64,000 bases of DNA from Klebsiella michiganensis. GTDB taxonomy: Bacteria > Pseudomonadota > Gammaproteobacteria > Enterobacterales > Enterobacteriaceae. The notes under the pieces were generated by a model. It was not told where the DNA came from, made no database searches, and was given only the letters and a program-made list of their open reading frames with translations. The DNA lies in contig NZ_PRDB01000002.1 in NCBI RefSeq assembly GCF_002925905.1, forward strand, positions 248,001 to 312,000, given 5' to 3'. Positions 49,876-57,424 of the stretch are shown here, piece by piece. Position 1 is the first letter of the stretch. Each line of letters starts with the position of its first letter. The translations under genes were made by a program, and so were the position numbers.

Positions 49876-51063
49876 ATGAAAACTGTTAACGAACTGATTA
49901 AGGATATCAATAAACTTAACTCTCATCTCAGTGAGAAAGACTTTCTGCTGACCTGGGAACAATCGCCGGATGAGCTGAAACAGGTGCTGGACGTCGCCGC
50001 CGCGCTAAAAACGCTACGCGCTGAAAATATCGCCACCAAAGTGTTTAACAGCGGATTGGGTATTTCCGTGTTCCGCGATAACTCAACCCGCACCCGCTTC
50101 TCCTATGCCTCCGCGCTCAACCTGTTAGGTCTGGCGCAACAGGATCTGGATGAGGGGAAATCGCAGATTGCCCACGGCGAAACGGTCCGTGAAACCGCCA
50201 ACATGATCTCCTTCTGCGCCGACGCCATCGGCATTCGCGATGACATGTTCCTTGGCGCTGGCAACGCCTACATGCGCGAAGTCGGCGAAGCGCTGGACGA
50301 CGGCCACAAGCAGGGCGTCCTGCCGCAGCGACCGGCGCTGATCAATCTGCAGTGCGATATCGACCACCCGACGCAATCCATGGCCGATCTCGCCTGGCTG
50401 CGCGAGCACTTCGGTTCGCTGGAGAATCTGAAAGGTAAGAAGATCGCCATGACCTGGGCCTACTCGCCGAGCTATGGCAAACCCCTCTCGGTGCCGCAGG
50501 GCATTATCGGCCTGATGACCCGCTTCGGTATGGACGTCACCCTCGCCCACCCGGAAGGGTACGACCTGATCCCTGACGTTATCGAAGTGGCAAAAAACAA
50601 TGCCCAGGCCTCCGGCGGCAGCTTCCGCCAGGTGAACAGCATGGAAGAAGCCTTTAAAGACGCCGATATCGTCTATCCGAAATCCTGGGCGCCGTACAAG
50701 GTAATGGAAAAACGCACCGAACTGCTGCGCGCAAATGACCATGAAGGTCTGAAGGCGCTGGAGAAAGCCTGCCTTGAGCAGAACGCCGGCCATAAAGACT
50801 GGCACTGTACGGAAGAGATGATGAAGCACACCCGCGACGGTGACGCGCTGTATATGCACTGCCTGCCGGCGGATATCACCGGCGTCTCCTGCGACGCGGG
50901 CGAAGTCACCGAGGGAGTCTTCGAGAAGTACCGGATCCCGACCTACAAAGAGGCCAGCTGGAAGCCGTATATCATCGCCGCGATGATCGTCTGCCGCAAA
51001 TACGCGAACCCGGGCAAGGTGCTGGAGCAGCTGCTCAAGGAAGCGCAGAAACGCATCAAATAA
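49876..51063 (+). CDS. ygeW: YgeW, knotted carbamoyltransferase family protein
   Basis: A transcarbamoylase-fold enzyme of 395 residues, nearly identical to E. coli YgeW. The carbamoyl-phosphate site is visible as FRDNSTRTRFSYASALN and the second-substrate region as HCLPADI. It is neither ornithine nor aspartate carbamoyltransferase by sequence. Its substrate is not firmly known; the neighbours suggest a carbamoylated diaminopropionate- or ureido-type intermediate whose carbamoyl group is passed to carbamoyl phosphate and then to ATP by YqeA. It is the first gene of ygeWXY-hyuA-yqeA. Confidence 0.93.
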   Translation: MKTVNELIKDINKLNSHLSEKDFLLTWEQSPDELKQVLDVAAALKTLRAENIATKVFNSGLGISVFRDNSTRTRFSYASALNLLGLAQQDLDEGKSQIAHGETVRETANMISFCADAIGIRDDMFLGAGNAYMREVGEALDDGHKQGVLPQRPALINLQCDIDHPTQSMADLAWLREHFGSLENLKGKKIAMTWAYSPSYGKPLSVPQGIIGLMTRFGMDVTLAHPEGYDLIPDVIEVAKNNAQASGGSFRQVNSMEEAFKDADIVYPKSWAPYKVMEKRTELLRANDHEGLKALEKACLEQNAGHKDWHCTEEMMKHTRDGDALYMHCLPADITGVSCDAGEVTEGVFEKYRIPTYKEASWKPYIIAAMIVCRKYANPGKVLEQLLKEAQKRIK

Positions 51064-51127
51064 TCCCCAGGCTGGCCTGCGGGCCAGCCCCACGACTTTC
51101 GCATTTCAAAAAGGATAAGGATCGAGT

Positions 51128-52327
51128 ATGTCTGCTTTCTCACTGAAAATGGATATTGCCGAAAACCGTTTTTTTAACGGAGAGATTTCACCGCTTTTTT
51201 CACGCCAGCAGGCGCAGCAGGCTCGCCGCTTTCATCAAAAGATCGCCGGCTATCAGCCTACGCCGCTGGTGGCGCTGAACGAACTTTCCGCGCTGTTTGG
51301 GGTACAAAAAATCCTCGTTAAAGATGAATCCCGGCGCTTTGGCCTCAACGCCTTCAAAATGCTCGGCGGCTCTTATGCTATCGCCCGACTGCTGTGTGAA
51401 AAATATCATTTAGATATCAACGATCTTTCCTTCGAAACGCTCAAATCCAGCATCAAAGAGAAGATGACGTTCGCCACCACGACCGACGGCAACCACGGCC
51501 GCGGCGTGGCGTGGGCAGCCCGCCAGTTAGGCCAGAACGCCGTCATCTATATGCCGAAAGGCTCCGCGCAGGAGCGGGTTGACGCCATACTGCGCCTCGG
51601 CGCCGAGTGTATCGTCACCGACATGAACTACGACGACACCGTCCGCTTTACCATGCAGACCGCGCAGAAAAACGGCTGGGAGGTGGTGCAGGACACCGCC
51701 TGGGAAGGCTACACGAAAATTCCGACCTGGATTATGCAGGGCTACGCCACCCTCGCCGATGAAACGGTAGAACAGCTCTCCTCAATGGGTATCGCCCGTC
51801 CGACGCACGTGCTTCTGCAGGGCGGCGTGGGGGCGATGGCGGGCGGCGTGCTGGGCTACCTGGCCGATGTCTACGGCGCGAAGCATCTCCATTCCATTAT
51901 CGTCGAGCCGGAGCTGGCCGACTGTCTCTACCGCTCTGCGCTAAAGGGCCAGATCGTCAACGTCAGCGGCGATATGGCCACCATTATGGCCGGTCTCGCC
52001 TGCGGTGAGCCCAACCCGCTGGGCTGGGAAGTGCTGCGCAACTGCGCCACGCAGTTTGTCTCCTGTCAGGACGCCGTCGCCGCCCTCGGCATGCGGGTGC
52101 TGGGAAACCCGGCGGGCCAGGATCCGCGCGTTATTTCCGGCGAATCCGGCGCCGTCGGTCTCGGCCTGCTGGCGGCGATTCATTTCCATCCGCAGCGCGA
52201 AGCGCTGATGCACAAGCTCAAGCTGGATAGCGATTCCGTGGTGCTGGTGATTAGCACCGAAGGCGACACCGACGTTAAGCACTATCGCGAAGTCGTCTGG
52301 GAAGGCAAACATCCGGCCGCGCAGTAG
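51128..52327 (+). CDS. ygeX: Diaminopropionate ammonia-lyase YgeX
   Basis: PLP enzyme that converts 2,3-diaminopropionate (both isomers in E. coli) to pyruvate and two ammonia. The 399-residue protein has the Schiff-base lysine in FGLNAFKMLGGSYA, the Asn-containing TTDGNHGRGVAWAA loop, and the glycine-rich phosphate cradle QGGVGAMAGGVLGY. The ATG at 51128 is preceded by AAGGATAAGGA. A GC-rich hairpin separates it from ygeW. Its product pyruvate would be the carbon outlet of the pathway. Confidence 0.95.
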   Translation: MSAFSLKMDIAENRFFNGEISPLFSRQQAQQARRFHQKIAGYQPTPLVALNELSALFGVQKILVKDESRRFGLNAFKMLGGSYAIARLLCEKYHLDINDLSFETLKSSIKEKMTFATTTDGNHGRGVAWAARQLGQNAVIYMPKGSAQERVDAILRLGAECIVTDMNYDDTVRFTMQTAQKNGWEVVQDTAWEGYTKIPTWIMQGYATLADETVEQLSSMGIARPTHVLLQGGVGAMAGGVLGYLADVYGAKHLHSIIVEPELADCLYRSALKGQIVNVSGDMATIMAGLACGEPNPLGWEVLRNCATQFVSCQDAVAALGMRVLGNPAGQDPRVISGESGAVGLGLLAAIHFHPQREALMHKLKLDSDSVVLVISTEGDTDVKHYREVVWEGKHPAAQ

Positions 52328-52390
52328 CCGATTGATCAACATTCCTCCCGCCCGGCGGGACCCCCGTATTCAGAACTGGAGAACATCCTT

Positions 52391-53602
52391 ATGGCTAAGC
52401 AAATTCCGTTCAACGCGATCCTGGAAAAATCAAAACAATACGAAAAAGAGATGACCCGCTTCCTGCGCGATATGATCGCCATCCCCAGCGAAAGCAGCGA
52501 TGAGAAGCGCGTGGTGCACCGTATCAAAGAGGAGATGGAGAAAGTCGGATTCGACAAAGTGGAAATCGATCCGATGGGTAACGTGCTGGGCTACATCGGC
52601 CACGGCCCGCGTCTGGTCGCCATGGACGCGCACATTGATACCGTCGGCATTGGCAACATCAAGAACTGGAACTTCGATCCGTACGAAGGTATGGAGACCG
52701 ATGAGCTGATCGGCGGACGCGGCGCGTCTGACCAGGAGGGCGGAATGGCCTCCATGGTTTACGCCGGTAAAATCATTAAAGATCTGGGCCTGGAAGATGA
52801 GTATACCCTGCTGGTGACCGGTACCGTTCAGGAAGAGGATTGCGACGGCCTGTGCTGGCAGTACATTATTGAACAATCCGGTATACGTCCGGAATTCGTG
52901 GTCAGCACCGAACCTACCGACTGCCAGATTTACCGCGGCCAGCGCGGGCGTATGGAGATCCGCGTGGAGGTTCAGGGCGTCAGCTGCCACGGCTCCGCCC
53001 CGGAGCGCGGCGATAACGCCATCTTCAAAATGGCGCCCGTTCTCACCGAGCTGGAACAGCTTTCGCACAAGCTGGGCGATGACGAGTTCCTCGGCAAAGG
53101 CACCCTGACCGTTTCCGAGATTTTCTTCACCTCGCCGAGCCGCTGCGCGGTAGCGGATAGCTGCGCCGTCTCCATTGACCGCCGTCTGACCTGGGGCGAA
53201 ACCTGGGAAGGCGCGCTGGAAGAGATCCGCGCGCTGCCGGCGGTGAAAAAAGCCGCCGCGGTGGTCTCGATGTACAACTACGAGCGCCCCTCCTGGACCG
53301 GCCTGGTCTACCCGACCGAATGCTACTTCCCGACCTGGAAAGTGGAAGAGAACCACTTCACCGTTCGCGCCCTGAGCAACGCCTATGAAGGTCTGTTCGG
53401 CAAAGCGCCGGTGGTGGATAAGTGGACCTTCTCCACCAACGGCGTCTCCATTATGGGCCGCCACGGCATTCCGGTTATCGGCTTTGGGCCTGGGAAAGAG
53501 CCGGAGGCGCATGCGCCGAATGAGAAAACCTGGAAATCGCATCTGGTAACCTGCGCCGCGATGTATGCCGCTATCCCGCTGAGCTGGCTGGCCACGGAGT
53601 AA
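52391..53602 (+). CDS. ygeY: YgeY, M20 family metallohydrolase
   Basis: A zinc-dependent amidohydrolase/peptidase-type enzyme of 403 residues. Metal ligands and catalytic acids are visible in [29 protein letters not shown] and STEPTD, and a dimerisation domain lies in the middle ([15 protein letters not shown]). The substrate is not established; in proposed purine-degradation schemes it acts near the diaminopropionate step, perhaps by removing an acyl or carbamoyl group. It lies 63 bp after ygeX, with a small palindrome in the gap. Confidence 0.92.
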   Translation: MAKQIPFNAILEKSKQYEKEMTRFLRDMIAIPSESSDEKRVVHRIKEEMEKVGFDKVEIDPMGNVLGYIGHGPRLVAMDAHIDTVGIGNIKNWNFDPYEGMETDELIGGRGASDQEGGMASMVYAGKIIKDLGLEDEYTLLVTGTVQEEDCDGLCWQYIIEQSGIRPEFVVSTEPTDCQIYRGQRGRMEIRVEVQGVSCHGSAPERGDNAIFKMAPVLTELEQLSHKLGDDEFLGKGTLTVSEIFFTSPSRCAVADSCAVSIDRRLTWGETWEGALEEIRALPAVKKAAAVVSMYNYERPSWTGLVYPTECYFPTWKVEENHFTVRALSNAYEGLFGKAPVVDKWTFSTNGVSIMGRHGIPVIGFGPGKEPEAHAPNEKTWKSHLVTCAAMYAAIPLSWLATE

Positions 53603-53652
53603 TTGTTCGTCCTGTCTGCCGCCGCGCTCTGCGGCGGTATGTTGAGGTTTCT

Positions 53653-55059
53653 ATGCGCGTACTGATTAAAAATGGCCTCGTCGTCAACGCCGACGGACAG
53701 CTAAAGCAGGACCTGCTCATTGAAGATGGCCTCGTCAAGCGCCTTGCCAGTTCTATTGAGGCAGAACAACCCTGCGAAGTGATTGACGCCGAGGGCTGCT
53801 ACGTGATGCCCGGCGGCGTCGACGTTCATACGCATTTCAATATTGATGTGGGTCTCGCCCGCAGCTGCGATGATTTCTTTACCGGCACCCGGGCCGCGGC
53901 CTGCGGCGGTACCACCACCATTGTTGATCATATGGGCTTCGGGCCCGTCGGCTGCCACCTGCGCCACCAGTTCGAGGTCTATCGCGGCTACGCCGCCTAT
54001 AAAGCCGTTATCGACTACAGTTTTCACGGCGTTATCCAACACGTTAACCACGGCATTCTCGACGAGATCCCGATGATGGTGGATAGCGGCATCAGCAGCT
54101 TTAAGCTCTATCTGACCTACCAGTACAAACTCAGCGATGATGAGATATTGCAGGCGATGCGCCACCTGCAGCGCGCCGGCGCGCTGACGACGGTGCATCC
54201 GGAAAACGATGCCGCCATCGCCCTGCGCCGGGCGGAATTTATCAACGCCGGTAAAACCGCACCGCGCTATCACGCCCTGAGCCGCCCGCTGGAGTGCGAG
54301 GCGGAAGCCATCGCCCGAACGATCAACCTCGCGCAGCTGGCGGGAAACGCGCCGCTGTATATCGTGCATCTTTCCAACGCCCTGGGCCTGGAGTACCTGC
54401 GCCTGGCCAGAAGACGCCACCAGCCGGTGTGGGTGGAGACCTGTCCGCAGTATCTGCTGCTGGACGAGCGCTGCTACGAGCGCGAAGACGCGCTTAACTA
54501 TCTGCTCAGCCCTCCCCTGCGCAACGCCAGCAACAACGATGCGCTATGGCGCGGTATCCATGATGGAGATATTGACACGGTCGCCACCGACCACTGCGCG
54601 TTCTCTGCGCAGCAGCGCAGGCAGATCTCCGGCGGCGACTTTAGCCGCTGCCCGAACGGCCTGCCGGGGGTGGAAAACCGGCTGCTGCTGCTGTTCTCGC
54701 ACGGCGTGATGACCGGGCGCATCACCCCTGAGCGCTTTGTGGCGCTCACCAGCGCCAACCCGGCGAAGCTGTTTGGCCTGTGGCCGCAGAAGGGGCTGCT
54801 GGCGCCCGGCGCCGATGGCGACGTGGTTATCATCGATCCGCAGCGTACCACCACCATCCGTCATGCCATGCTACACGACAACGCCGACTATTCACCCTAT
54901 GAAGGCTTTATCTGTCAGGGCGCGATTCGCCAGACGCTCTCCCACGGCAGAGTGATCTTTGATAACGGCACCTTTACCGGCATCGCCGGACAGGGCCGCT
55001 TTTTACGCCGACAACCCTTTTCCACCGCTCACCAGGCCGTCAGCGGAACAGAAACGTAA
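53653..55059 (+). CDS. hyuA: HyuA, dihydropyrimidinase/phenylhydantoinase family hydrolase
   Basis: A cyclic-amide hydrolase of 468 residues that opens hydantoin-like rings; E. coli HyuA acts on D-phenylhydantoin, and the physiological substrate is uncertain. The binuclear metal site is evident: DVHTHFNIDVG, the carboxylated lysine in SSFKLYLTY, TVHPEND, YIVHLSNALG and ATDHCAF. The start MRVLIKNGLVVNADGQ is conserved. The C-terminal tail (STAHQAVSGTET) is slightly longer than in E. coli. yqeA begins 12 bp downstream. Confidence 0.92.
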   Translation: MRVLIKNGLVVNADGQLKQDLLIEDGLVKRLASSIEAEQPCEVIDAEGCYVMPGGVDVHTHFNIDVGLARSCDDFFTGTRAAACGGTTTIVDHMGFGPVGCHLRHQFEVYRGYAAYKAVIDYSFHGVIQHVNHGILDEIPMMVDSGISSFKLYLTYQYKLSDDEILQAMRHLQRAGALTTVHPENDAAIALRRAEFINAGKTAPRYHALSRPLECEAEAIARTINLAQLAGNAPLYIVHLSNALGLEYLRLARRRHQPVWVETCPQYLLLDERCYEREDALNYLLSPPLRNASNNDALWRGIHDGDIDTVATDHCAFSAQQRRQISGGDFSRCPNGLPGVENRLLLLFSHGVMTGRITPERFVALTSANPAKLFGLWPQKGLLAPGADGDVVIIDPQRTTTIRHAMLHDNADYSPYEGFICQGAIRQTLSHGRVIFDNGTFTGIAGQGRFLRRQPFSTAHQAVSGTET

Positions 55060-55071
55060 TGAGAGGAAGCT

Positions 55072-56004
55072 ATGAGTAAAAAAATTGTTCTCGCTCTCGG
55101 CGGGAATGCGCTGGGCGACGATCTCGCCGGACAGATGCAGGCCGTACGACACACCGCCCGGACGATCGTCGATCTTATCGCCCTTGGCCACCAGGTGGTG
55201 GTCACTCACGGCAACGGTCCGCAGGTGGGCATGATCAACCAGGCTTTCGAGGCCGCGGCAAAAACCGAGGCCCATACGCCCATGCTGCCGATGTCGGTCT
55301 GCGTGGCCCTGAGCCAGGGCTACATCGGCTACGACCTGCAGAACGCGATTCGTGAAGAACTGCTAACGCGCCAGCTGGATATCCCGGTGGCGACCCTGAT
55401 AACCCAGGTGGAAGTGGATGCTAACGATAAGGCATTTCTTAATCCGACCAAGCCCATCGGCTCGTTCTTCAGCAAAGAAGAGGCCGAAAAGCTGAGCCAA
55501 AACGGCTACATCATGAAAGAGGACGCCGGGCGCGGCTACCGTCGCGTCGTCGCCTCGCCCATGCCGGTAGATATTATCGAGAAACAAACGGTAAAAGCGC
55601 TGATGGATGATTGCCACGTGGTGATCACCGTCGGCGGCGGCGGCATTCCGGTGATTCGCGAGGGTCACCATCTGCGCGGCGCCAGCGCGGTTATCGATAA
55701 GGACTGGGCCAGCGCGAAGCTGGCGGAGATGATCGACGCCGACCTGCTGATCATTCTCACCGCCGTAGAAAAGGTGGCGATCAACTTCGGTAAACCTGAC
55801 GAGCAGTGGCTGGATAACCTCTCCCTGCGCGATGCCGAACGCTTTATCGAAGAGGGGCACTTTGCCAAAGGCTCAATGCTGCCAAAAGTGGAAGCCGCCG
55901 CCGCCTTCGCCCGCTCAGGGCCGGGGCGTAAAGCGCTGATCACGATGCTGAGCAAAGCCAAAGAGGGGATTGAAGGAAAAACGGGCACCATTATTAGCCA
56001 ATAA
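55072..56004 (+). CDS. yqeA: Carbamate kinase-like protein YqeA
   Basis: Catalyses carbamoyl phosphate + ADP to carbamate + ATP, the energy-yielding end of fermentative carbamoyl pathways. The 310-residue protein shows the amino-acid kinase signatures ALGGNALG, VVTHGNGPQVGM, ITVGGGGIPV and VEKVAINFGKPDEQWL. It completes the ygeW-yqeA operon; a YgeW-type transcarbamoylase next to a carbamate kinase indicates substrate-level phosphorylation. A 10-bp perfect hairpin (56019-56041) follows the stop and may terminate the transcript. Confidence 0.94.
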   Translation: MSKKIVLALGGNALGDDLAGQMQAVRHTARTIVDLIALGHQVVVTHGNGPQVGMINQAFEAAAKTEAHTPMLPMSVCVALSQGYIGYDLQNAIREELLTRQLDIPVATLITQVEVDANDKAFLNPTKPIGSFFSKEEAEKLSQNGYIMKEDAGRGYRRVVASPMPVDIIEKQTVKALMDDCHVVITVGGGGIPVIREGHHLRGASAVIDKDWASAKLAEMIDADLLIILTAVEKVAINFGKPDEQWLDNLSLRDAERFIEEGHFAKGSMLPKVEAAAAFARSGPGRKALITMLSKAKEGIEGKTGTIISQ

Positions 56005-56018
56005 GCTGTACGCCACGG

Positions 56019-56041
56019 GTTGCCGGGAACCTCCCGGCAAC
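56019..56041. terminator. Hairpin at the end of the ygeW-yqeA operon
   Basis: GTTGCCGGGA and TCCCGGCAAC pair perfectly over 10 bp around a 3-nt loop, 14 bp after yqeA and 18 bp before the convergent yqeB stop. The following bases are ATTTCCCC, so the T run is short. Confidence 0.6.
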
Positions 56042-56059
56042 ATTTCCCCTCGCAGAAGC

Positions 56060-56893
56060 TCAGACCTCAACCGCCTCAGCCAGACAATCCGGCTGGCATG
56101 CTTGCCTCACCTGGTTCATCAGCCCCCCCGGCGCGCCGTTTTTCACCTGCAGGATCTCCGCCAGCACGCTGATGGCAATCTCGTTTGGCGTCTCGGCGCC
56201 GATGTCATAGCCAATCGGCGCCCGCAGACGGCTGATATCCGCCTCCGTTACGCCGTTTTCCCGCATCTGGCGGACAAAGGCCTGCACTTTCCGCCGGCTG
56301 GCCAGCAGCCCCAGCCACGCCACCGGCTGGGTTATCAGCCTGTCCAGCGCCTCCCGATCCTGGTTGTTGGTGGCAATCAGCACGAAATCCTGCGGCCTGA
56401 CCGCCATCGCCTCCACCACGTCCGTAAAGCTGGCAGCGTGCACCAGCCGCGCCGAAAGCGGAAAAGCGTCGGGGCAAAGGCTGGCGGAATAGATATCGCC
56501 GACGCAGATGTCAAAATCCACCCGCGCCGCGGCGTGGGCAACCGCGCGGTTGACGTGCCCGGCGCCGACCAACAGCAGGCGCGGGCGCAGGCCGTGCACG
56601 CTGATATAAACCGACATCGCGCCGCCGCAGTCGGAGCCCACGGCGTCGCTACCGGTGCGCGCCATGCGGCCGTGGAACATTCGCGACGCCCGTTCGCGCA
56701 GCGCCTCCAGCGCCGCATCGATGACTTTACGCTCCACCATCCCGCCGCCAATGGTGCCCACAATCGAACCGTCCTCCCGGATGAGCATCTGAGCGGAGTG
56801 TCAGGGGGTAGAGCCCCGGCTTTCGACAATCTGCGCCAGGGCAAAGGGACGGTTCTGCTCCTCAAGTCGTGCAGCTTCTGCAAAAATATTCAT
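56060..56893 (-). pseudogene. yqeB: YqeB, XdhC-like protein with in-frame TGA and no second half
   Basis: XdhC/CoxI-type factor linked to maturation of selenium-dependent molybdenum hydroxylases. Reading from ATG 56893, the conserved start MNIFAEAARLEEQNRPFALA runs into TGA at codon 31 (56801-56803) where the family has Arg (GSTPRHSAQM). A CGA-to-TGA change would explain it. After it the frame is intact and typical: IVGTIGGGMVERKVI, GSDCGGAMSVYISVHG, the Rossmann segment LLLVGAGHVNRAVAHAA and LGLLASRRKVQ. It ends after APGGLMNQVRQ at 277 codons, whereas E. coli YqeB continues with a further domain of about 265 residues. Translation could restart at the Met near 56788. Probably non-functional. 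Confidence 0.75.
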
Positions 56894-57174
56894 ACCAACC
56901 TCAAAGGCGATGTTTACGGCTCTATTTGATTATCTGCGATATTTCCCCGGGTTCTCAGTTTGAGAGTCTACCCGGCGTTGAAATAGCGTCGCAGCGACCC
57001 GTAGCAACTATGCAATATTTATACTTAGCTGCCATTTTTCATCGTAAATTGTGAGTCAGGTCATTTCGTTAGCCCTATTGACGCTGCAACGGGGGTATCT
57101 CATCGATTATTTCCTCTGTTACCGCAGCAAAAATAAGCCGCCTGCTAAAATCACCGCCGAATAGCCGACATAAA

Positions 57175-57226
57175 TTATCATTCTGATATTCCGGATCTGA
57201 TTTTGAGAAATCTCGCCGAATGATAA
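57175..57226. promoter_or_regulatory. Candidate YgeV operator upstream of ygfK (TTATCAT/ATGATAA)
   Basis: TTATCAT at 57175-57181 and ATGATAA at 57220-57226 repeat the half-sites found before ygeW, here separated by 38 bp. They are 110-160 bp upstream of a -24/-12-like element. The remainder of 56894-57424 holds no recognised gene, only a short frame at 57119-57268 on the minus strand that encodes a hydrophobic peptide. Confidence 0.45.
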
Positions 57227-57336
57227 AGCGTATTGATTTGAGTTCTCATTTACCCGCTGTGGAATTATTCACGCATTCGCGTCGAGTTTCGACCTGGTTC
57301 ACAAATTAATTATTCTACCGCCGCGGTTTGAATAAC

Positions 57337-57352
57337 TGGTGTGATTGTTGCT
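57337..57352 (+). promoter_or_regulatory. Sigma-54-like promoter of ygfK-ssnA
   Basis: TGGTGTG-N4-TTGCT keeps the invariant GG and GC with a 10-bp separation and a perfect TTGCT -12 block; the CAC part of the -24 block is lost. A start near 57363 leaves a 60-nt leader. Confidence 0.5.
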
Positions 57353-57424
57353 CCTCTTTCGTTATCCGTCGGGATGATTACCACCGGCAATGTCGATCTT
57401 ACAATGATATCTAAGGAGAGGGTT

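Noticed and set aside
56801-56803. TGA in yqeB as a selenocysteine codon, tempting because the family is tied to selenium enzymes
   Set aside because: The conserved residue at this position is Arg, not Cys or Sec, and I see no bacterial SECIS-like stem immediately downstream; a nonsense change or sequence error is simpler.
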